Shown piece by piece: positions 8,601 to 15,463 of a stretch of 64,000 bases of DNA (position 1 is its first letter; each line of letters opens with the position of its first letter). Position numbers and translations under genes: made by a program. Source of the stretch: CAZVFX01 sp964626565. Its GTDB lineage: Bacteria > Myxococcota_A > UBA9042 > CAIXZC01. The notes under the pieces are model-generated. The model was not told the origin of the DNA. It saw nothing but the letters and a program-made list of their open reading frames with translations, and did not search any database. Location: NCBI GenBank assembly GCA_964626565.1, contig CAZVFX010000009.1:24760-88759 (forward strand). The letters are read 5' to 3'.

Positions 8601-11296
8601 TGCAGGTATTGGCCGCAGTGACCGCGCGTGGTTGCGAGGATGTGGTGAAATCTCTCGATGCGGCAATCGGCCAGGGCCTGGTGGTTGCGACATCCGAGAG
8701 GCAGACCTCCTTTTCCTTGGAAGGGGAGGCCACTGGGGAGGACGATGCGGACGACGCGTTCCTCAATGGAGCGGTCTATCGCTTTGCCCACGACCGGATA
8801 CATCAGGCCGCGTATTCCACCCTACCGGAGGATGTTCGAAGAACCGTGCACGGGCAAGTGGGTCGACTGCTGCTGCACAAGCTCCCCCCATCCATGATGG
8901 CCTTGCGCATCTTTGACATCGTGAACCAACTGAATGCAGGGCAGGACCTTGCCGGCGACAGCGACGGCAGGACCGAACTTGCCGGCCTGAACTTGCGCGC
9001 CGGGAAGAAGGCGAAAGCCTCTGGCGCATACTCGTCAGGTTACGAGTTTCTGCAAGAGGGTATCCGGCTGGTCGGCGAGCGCGGGTGGGTGGACGACCAT
9101 TCCCTCACCCGGGATCTCCACGTGGAGGCCGCCGAAGCCGCGTATCTTTGTACAAGATTTGACGAGATGGAGGAGCTGGCGACACGGGTCGTTGACCGAG
9201 CGGAGAGCCTGTTCGAGAAGGTGGGCGCATACGAGGTTCTAATCGGAGGACGGATCGCACAGGCGAAGAAGCTCGACGCGATTCGGATCGGGCTCACCGT
9301 GCTGGGAATGCTCGGCATGCGGTTCCCGGAAGAGCCGGGAATGGGAAGGGTGATGGCCGCGCTTGTGCGTACCAAGGTGGCGCACGCATCCAGGGGAGTT
9401 GAGGGGTTGGCCGACCTGCCCGATATGACCGACCAACGTGCTCTGGCCGCCATCCGCATCGCGGCCAACCTGTATTCAACCGCGTACGTCGCCAGGCCGA
9501 ACTTGTTTGCACAACTGGTGCTCAGGATGGTCGAGTTGTCTGCGCGCAAAGGGAACGCCCCTCAATCCGCGTTCACGTACGCCCTTTACGGCACCATCTG
9601 CTGTGGAGTGTTGGGGCACGTGGACACCGGGTACCGCCTGGGCCAGATGGCCCTCAAAGTTCTCCAGCGGTTCGAGGTAGATGAATTCCACCCCCGGACC
9701 CTCTTCACCGTGGCAGCCACGTCCCAACACTTCAAAGAACATCTACCCCAAACCTACCGCGTCCAGAGCCAGGCCTACAAATCGGCCCTTGAGCTGGGTG
9801 TGTTTGAGTTTGCAGGCACCTCGTCCGGCACTCACATCTATCACCTGTTTTTTGCCGGTGCAAACCTGCGGCAGGTGGAGTGGCAGATTGGCACCTACGT
9901 CGAGGTGATGGAGCAGGTGAAGCAAGCTGCGTACCTGAACTACCTTCTCATCTATCAACAGGCCGTCTTCTGTCTGCTGGGGAAAGCTGACGACCCGACG
10001 GTTCTGAAGGGTGACGCTTACGACGGGCCGGCCCGCATGCCCGAGCACGTCGAAGCGGATGACGGGCACGGTCTTTTCAACTTGCACCTGCTGGAACTGG
10101 TTCTGGGGTACCTGTTCGGGCGGCACAGGTCCGCCGCCGAAGGGGGTGAGTCTGCACTGGAACACGTGCTCTCCATCGCCAGCATGTATCCTTCCCTGGT
10201 GTTCCGCTTCTATGACTCTCTGGCATGTCTGGCCCTCCTCGATGAGTGCGGAGCGGACGAGCGAAAGGGTCTGCTTGCGCGGGTAGGGAGGAATCAGAAG
10301 CAGTTGAAGAAGTGGGTAAGGTCGGCCCCGGAGAACCATCGCCACAAATACCTGCTGGTTGAAGCCGAGTTGGCGCGGGTGCTGGGGCGAACCCAAAAGG
10401 CAGGGGAACTGTACGAGAAGGCCATTGACCTGGCTGCCGCAGGCGGATTCGTTTCCGAGGCCGCAATCGGCTGTGAGGCTGCGGCTCGCTTCTTTCTGGG
10501 TACCGGTCAGACCAGGATCGCCAGGACATACCTTGATGACGCACTTCGTGAGTACGGGGTCTGGGGAGCGGTGGCGAAGGTGAACCATCTGGAGAACGAA
10601 TACTCAGATCTGCTGAGGGATCCCGCCCCCCGGGGTGAGGGGGCCGGACAGCAGGTGGATGAAGAACTGGCCGGAGAAGCGCCCGCCGCGCGCACCCTGC
10701 TGGCCGGGTTGGAGCACGTATTCTCAGAAACGAAACTGGAAGCACTGCTGGAGCAAGGTGTGCAGCTTCTGGTCTCACGCTCAGGTGCTGAATCGGGTCT
10801 GCTCATTCTGGACACCGACGGGAAGTTCTTTGTAGAGGCTGAATTCGCACCCGAGATGGTCACGCCGGAAGTTCTTCAGCACGCTTCCGTCCTTGGTCGG
10901 AACAACATCGCCCAGGCGGTCCTGAACTATGTGATAAGGGTGAAAGAGCCGGTAGTGCTCAAGAACGCGGCGGAAGATGCCGGCTTCGGCCGGGATACGT
11001 ATATCAGCACCGGTGAGCCGCGCTCACTGTTGTGTATGCCGCTCTTGAGTAACCGTACACTGGCAGGGCTGCTCTACCTCGAGAATCGCAGCGAAGAGGG
11101 CGCGTTCACACGGGAGAGGATGGAGTTCGCCCGCGCCTTTTCCGGAAGGCTCCTGCCGGCACTTGAGGCAGCACGCCACTATAGCTGGCTGGAGGCGGAG
11201 AACCGTCGCCTTGAACTGGAAGTCCACGACAAAAGCAGGCAACTGAAAGAGGTCTCCAGGGACCCCGGGAAGCCGGAAGGTGAGCCCGGAGATTGA
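5648..11296 (+). CDS. Ser/Thr kinase-pseudokinase-AAA ATPase-TPR-GAF protein without output domain
   Basis: A 1882-residue protein starting at TTG 5648; GGAAGAGG at 5634-5641 gives ideal spacing and the nearby ATG at 5628 is out of frame. Domains in order: an active-looking Hanks kinase (Gly loop near residue 15, HRDLKPSN near 132, DFG near 155, GTPQYMAPEQ); a second kinase-like domain (about 355-620) in which the catalytic loop reads HGAVSPGN near residue 481, so the catalytic Asp and Lys are gone although a DFG and SPEQTGRMGR remain; a STAND ATPase (Walker A GYSGIGKTS near 684, Walker B LFLDDLQWADN near 815); TPR-like repeats (about 1000-1640); a GAF domain (about 1695-1850); and a short coiled coil. 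From Walker A to GAF it matches the preceding paralog closely, but it stops where that protein continues into a cyclase. It is cytoplasmic; the output is presumably phosphorylation by the N-terminal kinase. Confidence 0.9.
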   Translation: MEEGNKFGPYVVLGELAVGGMATVYVGRHERLGHIVALKVIHRHYHRDSEFRDRFVDEARIMANIRHPHILSVQDILELPGTSGMVMELMAGCSLKEYYDAVGLPLPYPVVIGLFTTVAEALSHAHDHGVVHRDLKPSNIFLHCVQDLVIPKLTDFGVAKLQNYAVEHQLTTAGAALGTPQYMAPEQFEDSSSVDARSDIFAMGIMLFEAATGKRPFEGRSYAEIMANVLSREPCRPVDVRSDIPMSLADVIEKCLRRDRTLRYESTGDLVAALRELGKGIGVAQIPAGDVPKVTLPEMDVAEEGGTGEGALSGLPSGEGGSDEASTVAVPEAAELLARAARDDVDSLLRTTVAQAQVIPGYATVSTIHEGEETVLYRAVAVASHMPVVIKTPKNADGPKLALARLKHEFKVATELAGVDGAVGVHGLEKVRSGLALVMEDFGGTDLAALMTEGRLPLSEALATSRRLADTLAELHERDVVHGAVSPGNILVNRAADVVKLTDFGLSASGGAAVGQRIGGQGPSAEVAYMSPEQTGRMGRPVDFRTDLYSLGAVMFEMLTGHTAFDVEDPAELVRAHLCTRPRSPRVVEPGVPDMVCRIVLKLLEKYAEDRYQSGRGVMWDIDECLRQYETDRHIATFELGSGDVLDRFEIPPRLYGRDGEMDELFAAFKRTAGGYKELFLVAGYSGIGKTSVVAQLHRPVTERRGFFISGKFDQYKRDVPYGAVVEALSDLVVDLLGLSAEALDEWRGKLGKALGVNAAVMVDVIPDLAELLGEHPPPPELPPAESLNRLRLAFHHFMSVFSAEEHPMVLFLDDLQWADNASLAFIDSLVAGPEVLHLLLLGAFRDNEVGPAHPLAAMLDELHKAGAPVHKLHLEALPGDALNRMVADVLRRDVDDCWDLSQLLLARTGGNPFFLVEFLKSLHSRELLEFSDAEKRWEWSLDKIGTLGLPENVVDLMVGKIQRLDRATQQALQVAACIGSRFELQVLAAVTARGCEDVVKSLDAAIGQGLVVATSERQTSFSLEGEATGEDDADDAFLNGAVYRFAHDRIHQAAYSTLPEDVRRTVHGQVGRLLLHKLPPSMMALRIFDIVNQLNAGQDLAGDSDGRTELAGLNLRAGKKAKASGAYSSGYEFLQEGIRLVGERGWVDDHSLTRDLHVEAAEAAYLCTRFDEMEELATRVVDRAESLFEKVGAYEVLIGGRIAQAKKLDAIRIGLTVLGMLGMRFPEEPGMGRVMAALVRTKVAHASRGVEGLADLPDMTDQRALAAIRIAANLYSTAYVARPNLFAQLVLRMVELSARKGNAPQSAFTYALYGTICCGVLGHVDTGYRLGQMALKVLQRFEVDEFHPRTLFTVAATSQHFKEHLPQTYRVQSQAYKSALELGVFEFAGTSSGTHIYHLFFAGANLRQVEWQIGTYVEVMEQVKQAAYLNYLLIYQQAVFCLLGKADDPTVLKGDAYDGPARMPEHVEADDGHGLFNLHLLELVLGYLFGRHRSAAEGGESALEHVLSIASMYPSLVFRFYDSLACLALLDECGADERKGLLARVGRNQKQLKKWVRSAPENHRHKYLLVEAELARVLGRTQKAGELYEKAIDLAAAGGFVSEAAIGCEAAARFFLGTGQTRIARTYLDDALREYGVWGAVAKVNHLENEYSDLLRDPAPRGEGAGQQVDEELAGEAPAARTLLAGLEHVFSETKLEALLEQGVQLLVSRSGAESGLLILDTDGKFFVEAEFAPEMVTPEVLQHASVLGRNNIAQAVLNYVIRVKEPVVLKNAAEDAGFGRDTYISTGEPRSLLCMPLLSNRTLAGLLYLENRSEEGAFTRERMEFARAFSGRLLPALEAARHYSWLEAENRRLELEVHDKSRQLKEVSRDPGKPEGEPGD

Positions 11297-11329
11297 GCTT
11301 GTCTTCTCTCCTAGGTTCCCACCGGTTCC

Positions 11330-11358
11330 TTGTCGTCGATTGCGGGAATGTGTATGAT
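11330..11358 (+). promoter_or_regulatory. Candidate sigma70-type promoter for the YD-repeat gene
   Basis: TTGTCG at 11330-11335 and TATGAT at 11353-11358 are separated by 17 bp. The -10 matches the consensus at five of six bases. It lies about 50 bp before the ATG at 11411, which has GGAGG immediately upstream. Confidence 0.45.
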
Positions 11359-11410
11359 GGCATTGGTGTTAGGTGCAGTGGGGTAAGGCCCCGTCTGCTG
11401 GAGGGTTGTC

Positions 11411-12349
11411 ATGAAGAGTACGGTTCGATACTGCTGGCTGCCACTGCTGGCCATGCTTGTTCTCGCCCCCCGGGGTGCCCTGGCCGAAGAGCAGTTCGAC
11501 GACTTGCCTTCCCACCTCGTGGCGTCCAGTACCACCGAGAGCAGCTACGACCGAAATGGGCGGATCATCTTCAGCGAGACCCGGCGTTACGACTCCGCCG
11601 GCGAGTTCCTGGGCACCAACAACCACCGCTATGACTGGACCAGCGAGGGCAAACTGTCACGGAGCGAATTTGTGCAGGCCGATGCTGATGACCTTCAGTT
11701 GTCCCGCATTGAAACTCTGTGGGATTATTCCGGAAAGCGGACGCTAAGGGTTGGTGAACGAACTTTCTACGATGGCTACAACGCTCCGCTGAAGTTTGAA
11801 ACAGTGACTTGGACCAAGGACCGGAACCTGCCCATCTACACCGTGGAGACTGTCGTCACGGATCCGGACGGTCATCTCCTGGAGACGAGGTACCTGGTGA
11901 CCGAGTACGATGTCCGCGGCTCTGTCATCGGAAGAGATGAAGCGCGGTACGACGGTGCAGGGGAGCAAACCTATCGGCGGTTCGAGTCGTGGGCCTACCG
12001 CGACCGGCAGGTCGAGGCGGTGAAGCGTTACACTTACGACGAAGACGATGAGCTCGTCGCCATGGACGTAGAGGAATGGGAGTACAATGTGCTGGGCAAG
12101 GTGGTCGCCAAGGACACGACCCGGCACGACGGGCTCCGCCAAGTTGTGGGTTACTTGTATCGAGACCTGGAATACAACCGGGAAGGGAAGATTACGCTCA
12201 CCACCTCGATCACCGCCAACGACCACGGGGTCCCCGCCTCACGAACAGTCACCTCGTGGACTTACGACTTCTACGGCCGCCTGGCCGATCGCCGGACTTC
12301 GGTGGAACAGTTCGAGCTTCTTCGAGATTCGGGTAAGTGCAGCTATTGA
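11411..12349 (+). CDS. Secreted protein with degenerate YD (RHS-like) repeats
   Basis: A 312-residue protein with a signal peptide (MKSTVRYCWLPLLAMLVLAP, cleavage likely after GALA). The mature part is built of short YD-type repeats of the kind found in RHS/YD proteins: SYDRNGRII, RYDSAGEFLG, YDVRGSVIG, RYDGAGEQTY, EYNVLGKVV, EYNREGKITL. Real RHS proteins are far larger and end in a toxin or a shell-closing DPxGL segment; neither is seen here, so this is best called a small exported YD-repeat protein of unknown role. ATG 11411 has GGAGG seven bases upstream. It ends 6 bp from the convergent selenoprotein candidate. Confidence 0.8.
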   Translation: MKSTVRYCWLPLLAMLVLAPRGALAEEQFDDLPSHLVASSTTESSYDRNGRIIFSETRRYDSAGEFLGTNNHRYDWTSEGKLSRSEFVQADADDLQLSRIETLWDYSGKRTLRVGERTFYDGYNAPLKFETVTWTKDRNLPIYTVETVVTDPDGHLLETRYLVTEYDVRGSVIGRDEARYDGAGEQTYRRFESWAYRDRQVEAVKRYTYDEDDELVAMDVEEWEYNVLGKVVAKDTTRHDGLRQVVGYLYRDLEYNREGKITLTTSITANDHGVPASRTVTSWTYDFYGRLADRRTSVEQFELLRDSGKCSY

Positions 12350-12355
12350 TGGGCC

Positions 12356-13456
12356 TCAAGGAAGAGCCAGCGTCTTGTCGATGGAACCCTTGATCTCTTC
12401 AAAGCCGTCAGGTGTCAGGATATCGACCCAGGTTCCCAACTCCTTGGTGAAGTTGTAGGTCACAAGGCCGTCCCGGCTGATAATCCACCAATCTTCTTTG
12501 ACCGCTTCGTAGTCCCACCACACCATACTCAGCGCCGTCGCCTGGAGGATTGGGGCGACCAGGGGCGGGTCGGTCGAGTAGACATAGGTCCCAATCTGGA
12601 ACGGGTCCGGTCCGCCGTCATTGTTGACAATCACGATCGCGAAATCGGTAACACCGTCGGCAAGGTAATCGAGATACATCTGATTGAAAGCTGCAGCCTG
12701 CAGCTTGCAAACAGGTCAGCCTGCCTGGTGAAACACCAGGAACACTACGATGCCGTCGTAGTCCTCCCACATGTTGAAAATCTGGCCGAAGGTCGGTGAG
12801 TTCGGGTTCTTGTCCTGCAGCGTAAATGGGATTGCCGGCTCCATGCCTCCGCATTTGGCGAAATCCATGGTCGTGCACCCCCACTGCTCCATGCAGTTGT
12901 TGGCGGAGCAGGGGTCTCCGTCCTCGCAGTTGATGGCAACTCCGATGCACTCTCCGTCCACGCACTGGTCCTCTTCCGTACAAAGCGAGCCGTCGTCGCA
13001 TGAGCCGGGCACAGCTTCGTAGACACATCCGACGGCAGGGTCGCAGGTGTCCGCGGTGCATGGGCTGCCGTCGTCGCACGTTACTTCAGGACCGCACAGT
13101 TCCGGGGAAGCTATTTCGTCGGGTTCAGCCGATTCGTCCGGCCCAACCTGGTCTTCTTCGTCCAACGGCAGGTCCGCCTCTGATCCGATATCCGCTAGTT
13201 CCGGAACTTCTGCGTCGGCAGACAACGTATCGGGAATTGGGGCGATGTCGGAGTTTGAGTCGTCCGCGGCCACGTCGGCAAGCTGCGTCCCATCGGTTCC
13301 GACGTCACCGGGGTTACCGTCAGGATCTACGCCGGTGTCCACAATGTCAGCACCCGATGAAGTCTCCGGACCTGCACCGGTCCCGCCCCCCGCGCAAGCT
13401 GACACGCAGAGGCAAAGAAGCATGGCAGCGAACAGTGCATGGATACCGGCTCTCAT
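12356..13456 (-). CDS. Candidate selenocysteine-containing thioredoxin-like lipoprotein (in-frame TGA at 12718-12716)
   Basis: Two open stretches (13456-12716 and 12679-12356) are in the same frame, separated only by one TGA (codon 247) and 12 sense codons. Reading TGA as selenocysteine gives one 366-residue protein. The N-terminus has a lipobox (LCVSAC), then a long acidic linker, then Cys-rich CDDGSPC-type repeats also found at 35242-38940. A redoxin-like domain follows: FTLQDKN, then VVFLVFHQAG-U-PVCKLQAAAF, then VTDFAIVIVNN. The TGA falls exactly where the first cysteine of a CxxC redox motif belongs, giving U-P-V-C. A 35-nt hairpin starts one base after the TGA (separate entry). RBS AAGGAG lies six bases before ATG 13456. 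Alternatives are a point-mutated pseudogene or a sequencing error, but the position in the active site and the hairpin argue against both. It is probably a periplasm-facing or surface thiol/selenol oxidoreductase. Confidence 0.8.
12680..12714 (-). promoter_or_regulatory. SECIS-like hairpin immediately downstream of the in-frame UGA
   Basis: On the minus strand the RNA after the UGA (12718-12716) and one C folds as follows: CUG pairs with CAG, a U-U mismatch, UUG with CAA, a C-U mismatch, and AAGCUGC with GCAGCUU, closing a five-base apical loop AGGCU (12699-12695) that contains G residues. That is 13 Watson-Crick pairs in 35 nt. The spacing from UGA to the apical loop is 16 nt, within the range known for bacterial SECIS elements read by SelB. 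The hairpin is inside the coding sequence, as is normal in bacteria. Confidence 0.72.
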
Positions 13457-13478
13457 GGAATCTCCTTATTCCCATAGG

Positions 13479-13498
13479 CTAAGTTAAGTTTTACTTAG
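13479..13498. promoter_or_regulatory. Inverted repeat upstream of the selenoprotein candidate
   Basis: CTAAGT (13479-13484) and ACTTAG (13493-13498) form a perfect 6-bp inverted repeat with an 8-bp AT-rich spacer, 22 bp upstream of the start codon on the minus strand. It could be an operator overlapping the promoter. No clear -35/-10 pair was found here. Confidence 0.3.
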
Positions 13499-13571
13499 AC
13501 CGTGCAATTGGCGCAAGACAAATGGGTGGAAAGCAGGGCCTGGAGCGCATGGGAGAGGGGTGGGGAGAACT

Positions 13572-15212
13572 CTACTCGGGGGCGGGTGCGCACTTGCCCA
13601 GGGCCTTGTGCACCTGAGCGTCATTGGCGCCGAACTCCCGGGCATCGCCGGCTCGGGCCTTGGCCGCGCGGCACTGCCCCCGGCCTGCAAAGAACGAGGA
13701 GAGGCGCAGGTACTCTGTGGACAGGCCCGAAGCCAATTGATCCACCAGGGGCCGACACCGCTTCTTGCCTTCAGGGGTAAGTCGCTTGAATCGCCACTTG
13801 ACCTTGCCGAATTCACTGGCTGCGTCCCGGCCCTCCCGTTTCTTCAGCAGGCTGGCACATTTGTCCGCCATAGTCCGCATCTGGCCAATCCACTTGGGAT
13901 CCTTGCCCCCAAGACCATCAGCCGTACACGCTTCCTGCGGATTGGCGGGGAGGTCTGTCCCCTTGTCGGGTGGCTGTGCAACGACGTCGGGGTCTGTCCC
14001 CTTGTCGGGCGGCTGTGCAACGATGTCGGGGTCTGTCCCCTTGTCGGGCGGCTGTGCAACGATGTCGGGGTCTGTCCCCTTGTCCGGTGGCTGTGCAACG
14101 ACGTCGGGGTCTGTCCCCTTGTCGGGTGGCTGGGCAACGACGTCGGGGTCTGTCCCCTCGTCCGAAGGGGGCGGAGAAGCCTTTGCCAGTAGGATGTCGA
14201 GTGCGGGGGCTGTGATGTCGGGAGTCGTTGCCGGTGTGGAAAGTCCCGCGTCGCGGGCTTCATCCGCAATCGGCGCCTTGTGGTTTGTGACCACTGCTTC
14301 TTGCCGCACGGTTTGTTGGAGATACTCCCACGGCCTGGTTGCAACGACTGCGACTGCTGCGACAAATCCCAGGAAGACCCCGATGAGAAGTGCCCGGCGG
14401 CTCTTGGCCCGGCGGCGGTCGTCCCCGGTGATTCGCTGCACTACGGGGTGCGGGATTTCGGGCTCAACTGGTGTCGGGGGTAGTTTTGGCGGGCCGGGTT
14501 GGTAGACCATGGCCGTTGTGTTGTAGGCTGTGTTCCGCTCAGCGGCTGCTTCCACCAGCTTAATGGCCGCGACTTCGGCCGGAAACGACACCACTATCTC
14601 ACCGGTATCTTTGCCGGAAAGAGAACTGTACACACCACGCGATAGCAGCGCGACCGCGTCCCCATCTTCCAACTCGAGGCGAGAGCCCCGCACCAGTGTC
14701 GGACCAAGAAGCTCGCCGCCCGTCTTCAAAGGTGAGGCTTTCGGGTCAGGGGCGTCTGCACACGCGCCCGGGCCTGCGGAGAGTTCCTTGGTTACCCTTA
14801 GCGGTTGCCCTTCGCGCACGAGGTAGAGGCGAGCATCGCCGTAATGGCAGATGTAGACCCTGATTCCGACCACCAGAGCTGCGACTACACCGGGGGGAGG
14901 GTCTGGGGTCTCGCCTTTGCCTGCGTTGTCCCCTTCCAGCCGGGTGCGCGCACCCGCGACCGCCTCACACAGCATCTTCTGAACGAGTTCAGGCTGTTCA
15001 GTATCGGGGCGTGCACTTTCAAGGTGGCGGCGGATCGCGTAGATCGCGATCTCGGTGGTGGTGTTGCCGCCCCTCTTCCCCTCCATACCCTCGGCGAGCA
15101 CCAGAAGCTTGGCGTACGGCAGATTCACCACCGCGTGGGCGTCGAAATTGACCTCTTGATTCGGCCCCGCATCCGTCACATAGCCGATGCGAGGATATTC
15201 GCCGTTGCTCAT
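13572..15212 (-). CDS. PP2C-like pseudophosphatase, single-pass membrane protein with Pro/Asp repeat linker
   Basis: Start chosen at ATG 15212 because GGAGG lies five bases upstream; the frame stays open 45 codons further. This gives 546 residues. The N-terminal 260 residues follow the PP2C fold order: YVTDAGPNQE where RxxNED is expected, EGMEGKRGG where DGMGGH is expected, YGDARLYLVREGQPLRVT, and LLSRGVY where the family has CSDGL. The metal-binding aspartates are therefore substituted and phosphatase activity is unlikely. One transmembrane helix lies at about 272-292, followed by about five and a half 13-residue repeats (PPDKGTDPDVVAQ). A C-terminal domain of about 110 residues with four cysteines ends in KALGKC. 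The protein at 52661-54415 has the same layout. It probably binds a phospho-ligand or acts as a scaffold across the inner membrane. Confidence 0.8.
   Translation of the reverse strand: MSNGEYPRIGYVTDAGPNQEVNFDAHAVVNLPYAKLLVLAEGMEGKRGGNTTTEIAIYAIRRHLESARPDTEQPELVQKMLCEAVAGARTRLEGDNAGKGETPDPPPGVVAALVVGIRVYICHYGDARLYLVREGQPLRVTKELSAGPGACADAPDPKASPLKTGGELLGPTLVRGSRLELEDGDAVALLSRGVYSSLSGKDTGEIVVSFPAEVAAIKLVEAAAERNTAYNTTAMVYQPGPPKLPPTPVEPEIPHPVVQRITGDDRRRAKSRRALLIGVFLGFVAAVAVVATRPWEYLQQTVRQEAVVTNHKAPIADEARDAGLSTPATTPDITAPALDILLAKASPPPSDEGTDPDVVAQPPDKGTDPDVVAQPPDKGTDPDIVAQPPDKGTDPDIVAQPPDKGTDPDVVAQPPDKGTDLPANPQEACTADGLGGKDPKWIGQMRTMADKCASLLKKREGRDAASEFGKVKWRFKRLTPEGKKRCRPLVDQLASGLSTEYLRLSSFFAGRGQCRAAKARAGDAREFGANDAQVHKALGKCAPAPE
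13953..14171. repeat. 39-bp in-frame tandem repeat (about 5.5 copies)
   Basis: Units begin at 13953, 13992, 14031, 14070, 14109 and a degraded one at 14148, each starting GTCTGTCCCC. They encode the 13-residue PPDKGTDPDVVAQ unit of the pseudophosphatase linker on the minus strand. Exact spacing of 39 bp keeps the frame, so copy number can vary without breaking the gene. Confidence 0.9.
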
Positions 15213-15364
15213 TCCTTCCTCCAGAAGGCACCGCTGCAGAAACCCGCGTCGGGGAACGCCAGCCACGCAAGTTTGGTCAGGGCCGATGGTAGCAATTGCG
15301 GGCGCGGTCGTAAAGGGTTGATTGTCGGCTTTTTGGTAGACTCGCATGCGTGCGCCTCAGGCCG

Positions 15365-15394
15365 TTGACAACCCCCGTTTGCGTGCCATAGGAT
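15365..15394 (+). promoter_or_regulatory. Candidate promoter for the subtilase-PHP lipoprotein
   Basis: TTGACA at 15365-15370 (six of six consensus bases) and TAGGAT at 15389-15394 (four of six) are separated by 18 bp, about 70 bp before ATG 15464. Confidence 0.4.
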
Positions 15395-15463
15395 TGAGGC
15401 CGGGTAACCAGTAGATTTGCTTACGTACGTTTCCAGGCAGAATGACGAATGGAGGTTCGGACC

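Noticed and set aside
12716..13456. Reading the lipoprotein as a short protein ending at the TGA, or as a frameshifted pseudogene
   Set aside because: Both halves are in the same frame, the TGA sits at the redox-Cys position, and a SECIS-like hairpin follows; recoding to selenocysteine explains all three.
13953..14171. A CRISPR-like array of 39-bp repeats
   Set aside because: There are no unique spacers; the repeats are contiguous and in frame, encoding PPDKGTDPDVVAQ units of the pseudophosphatase.
15210..15463. An additional small gene between the divergent pseudophosphatase and subtilase genes
   Set aside because: Only short frames without an RBS; the region is better explained by divergent promoters.
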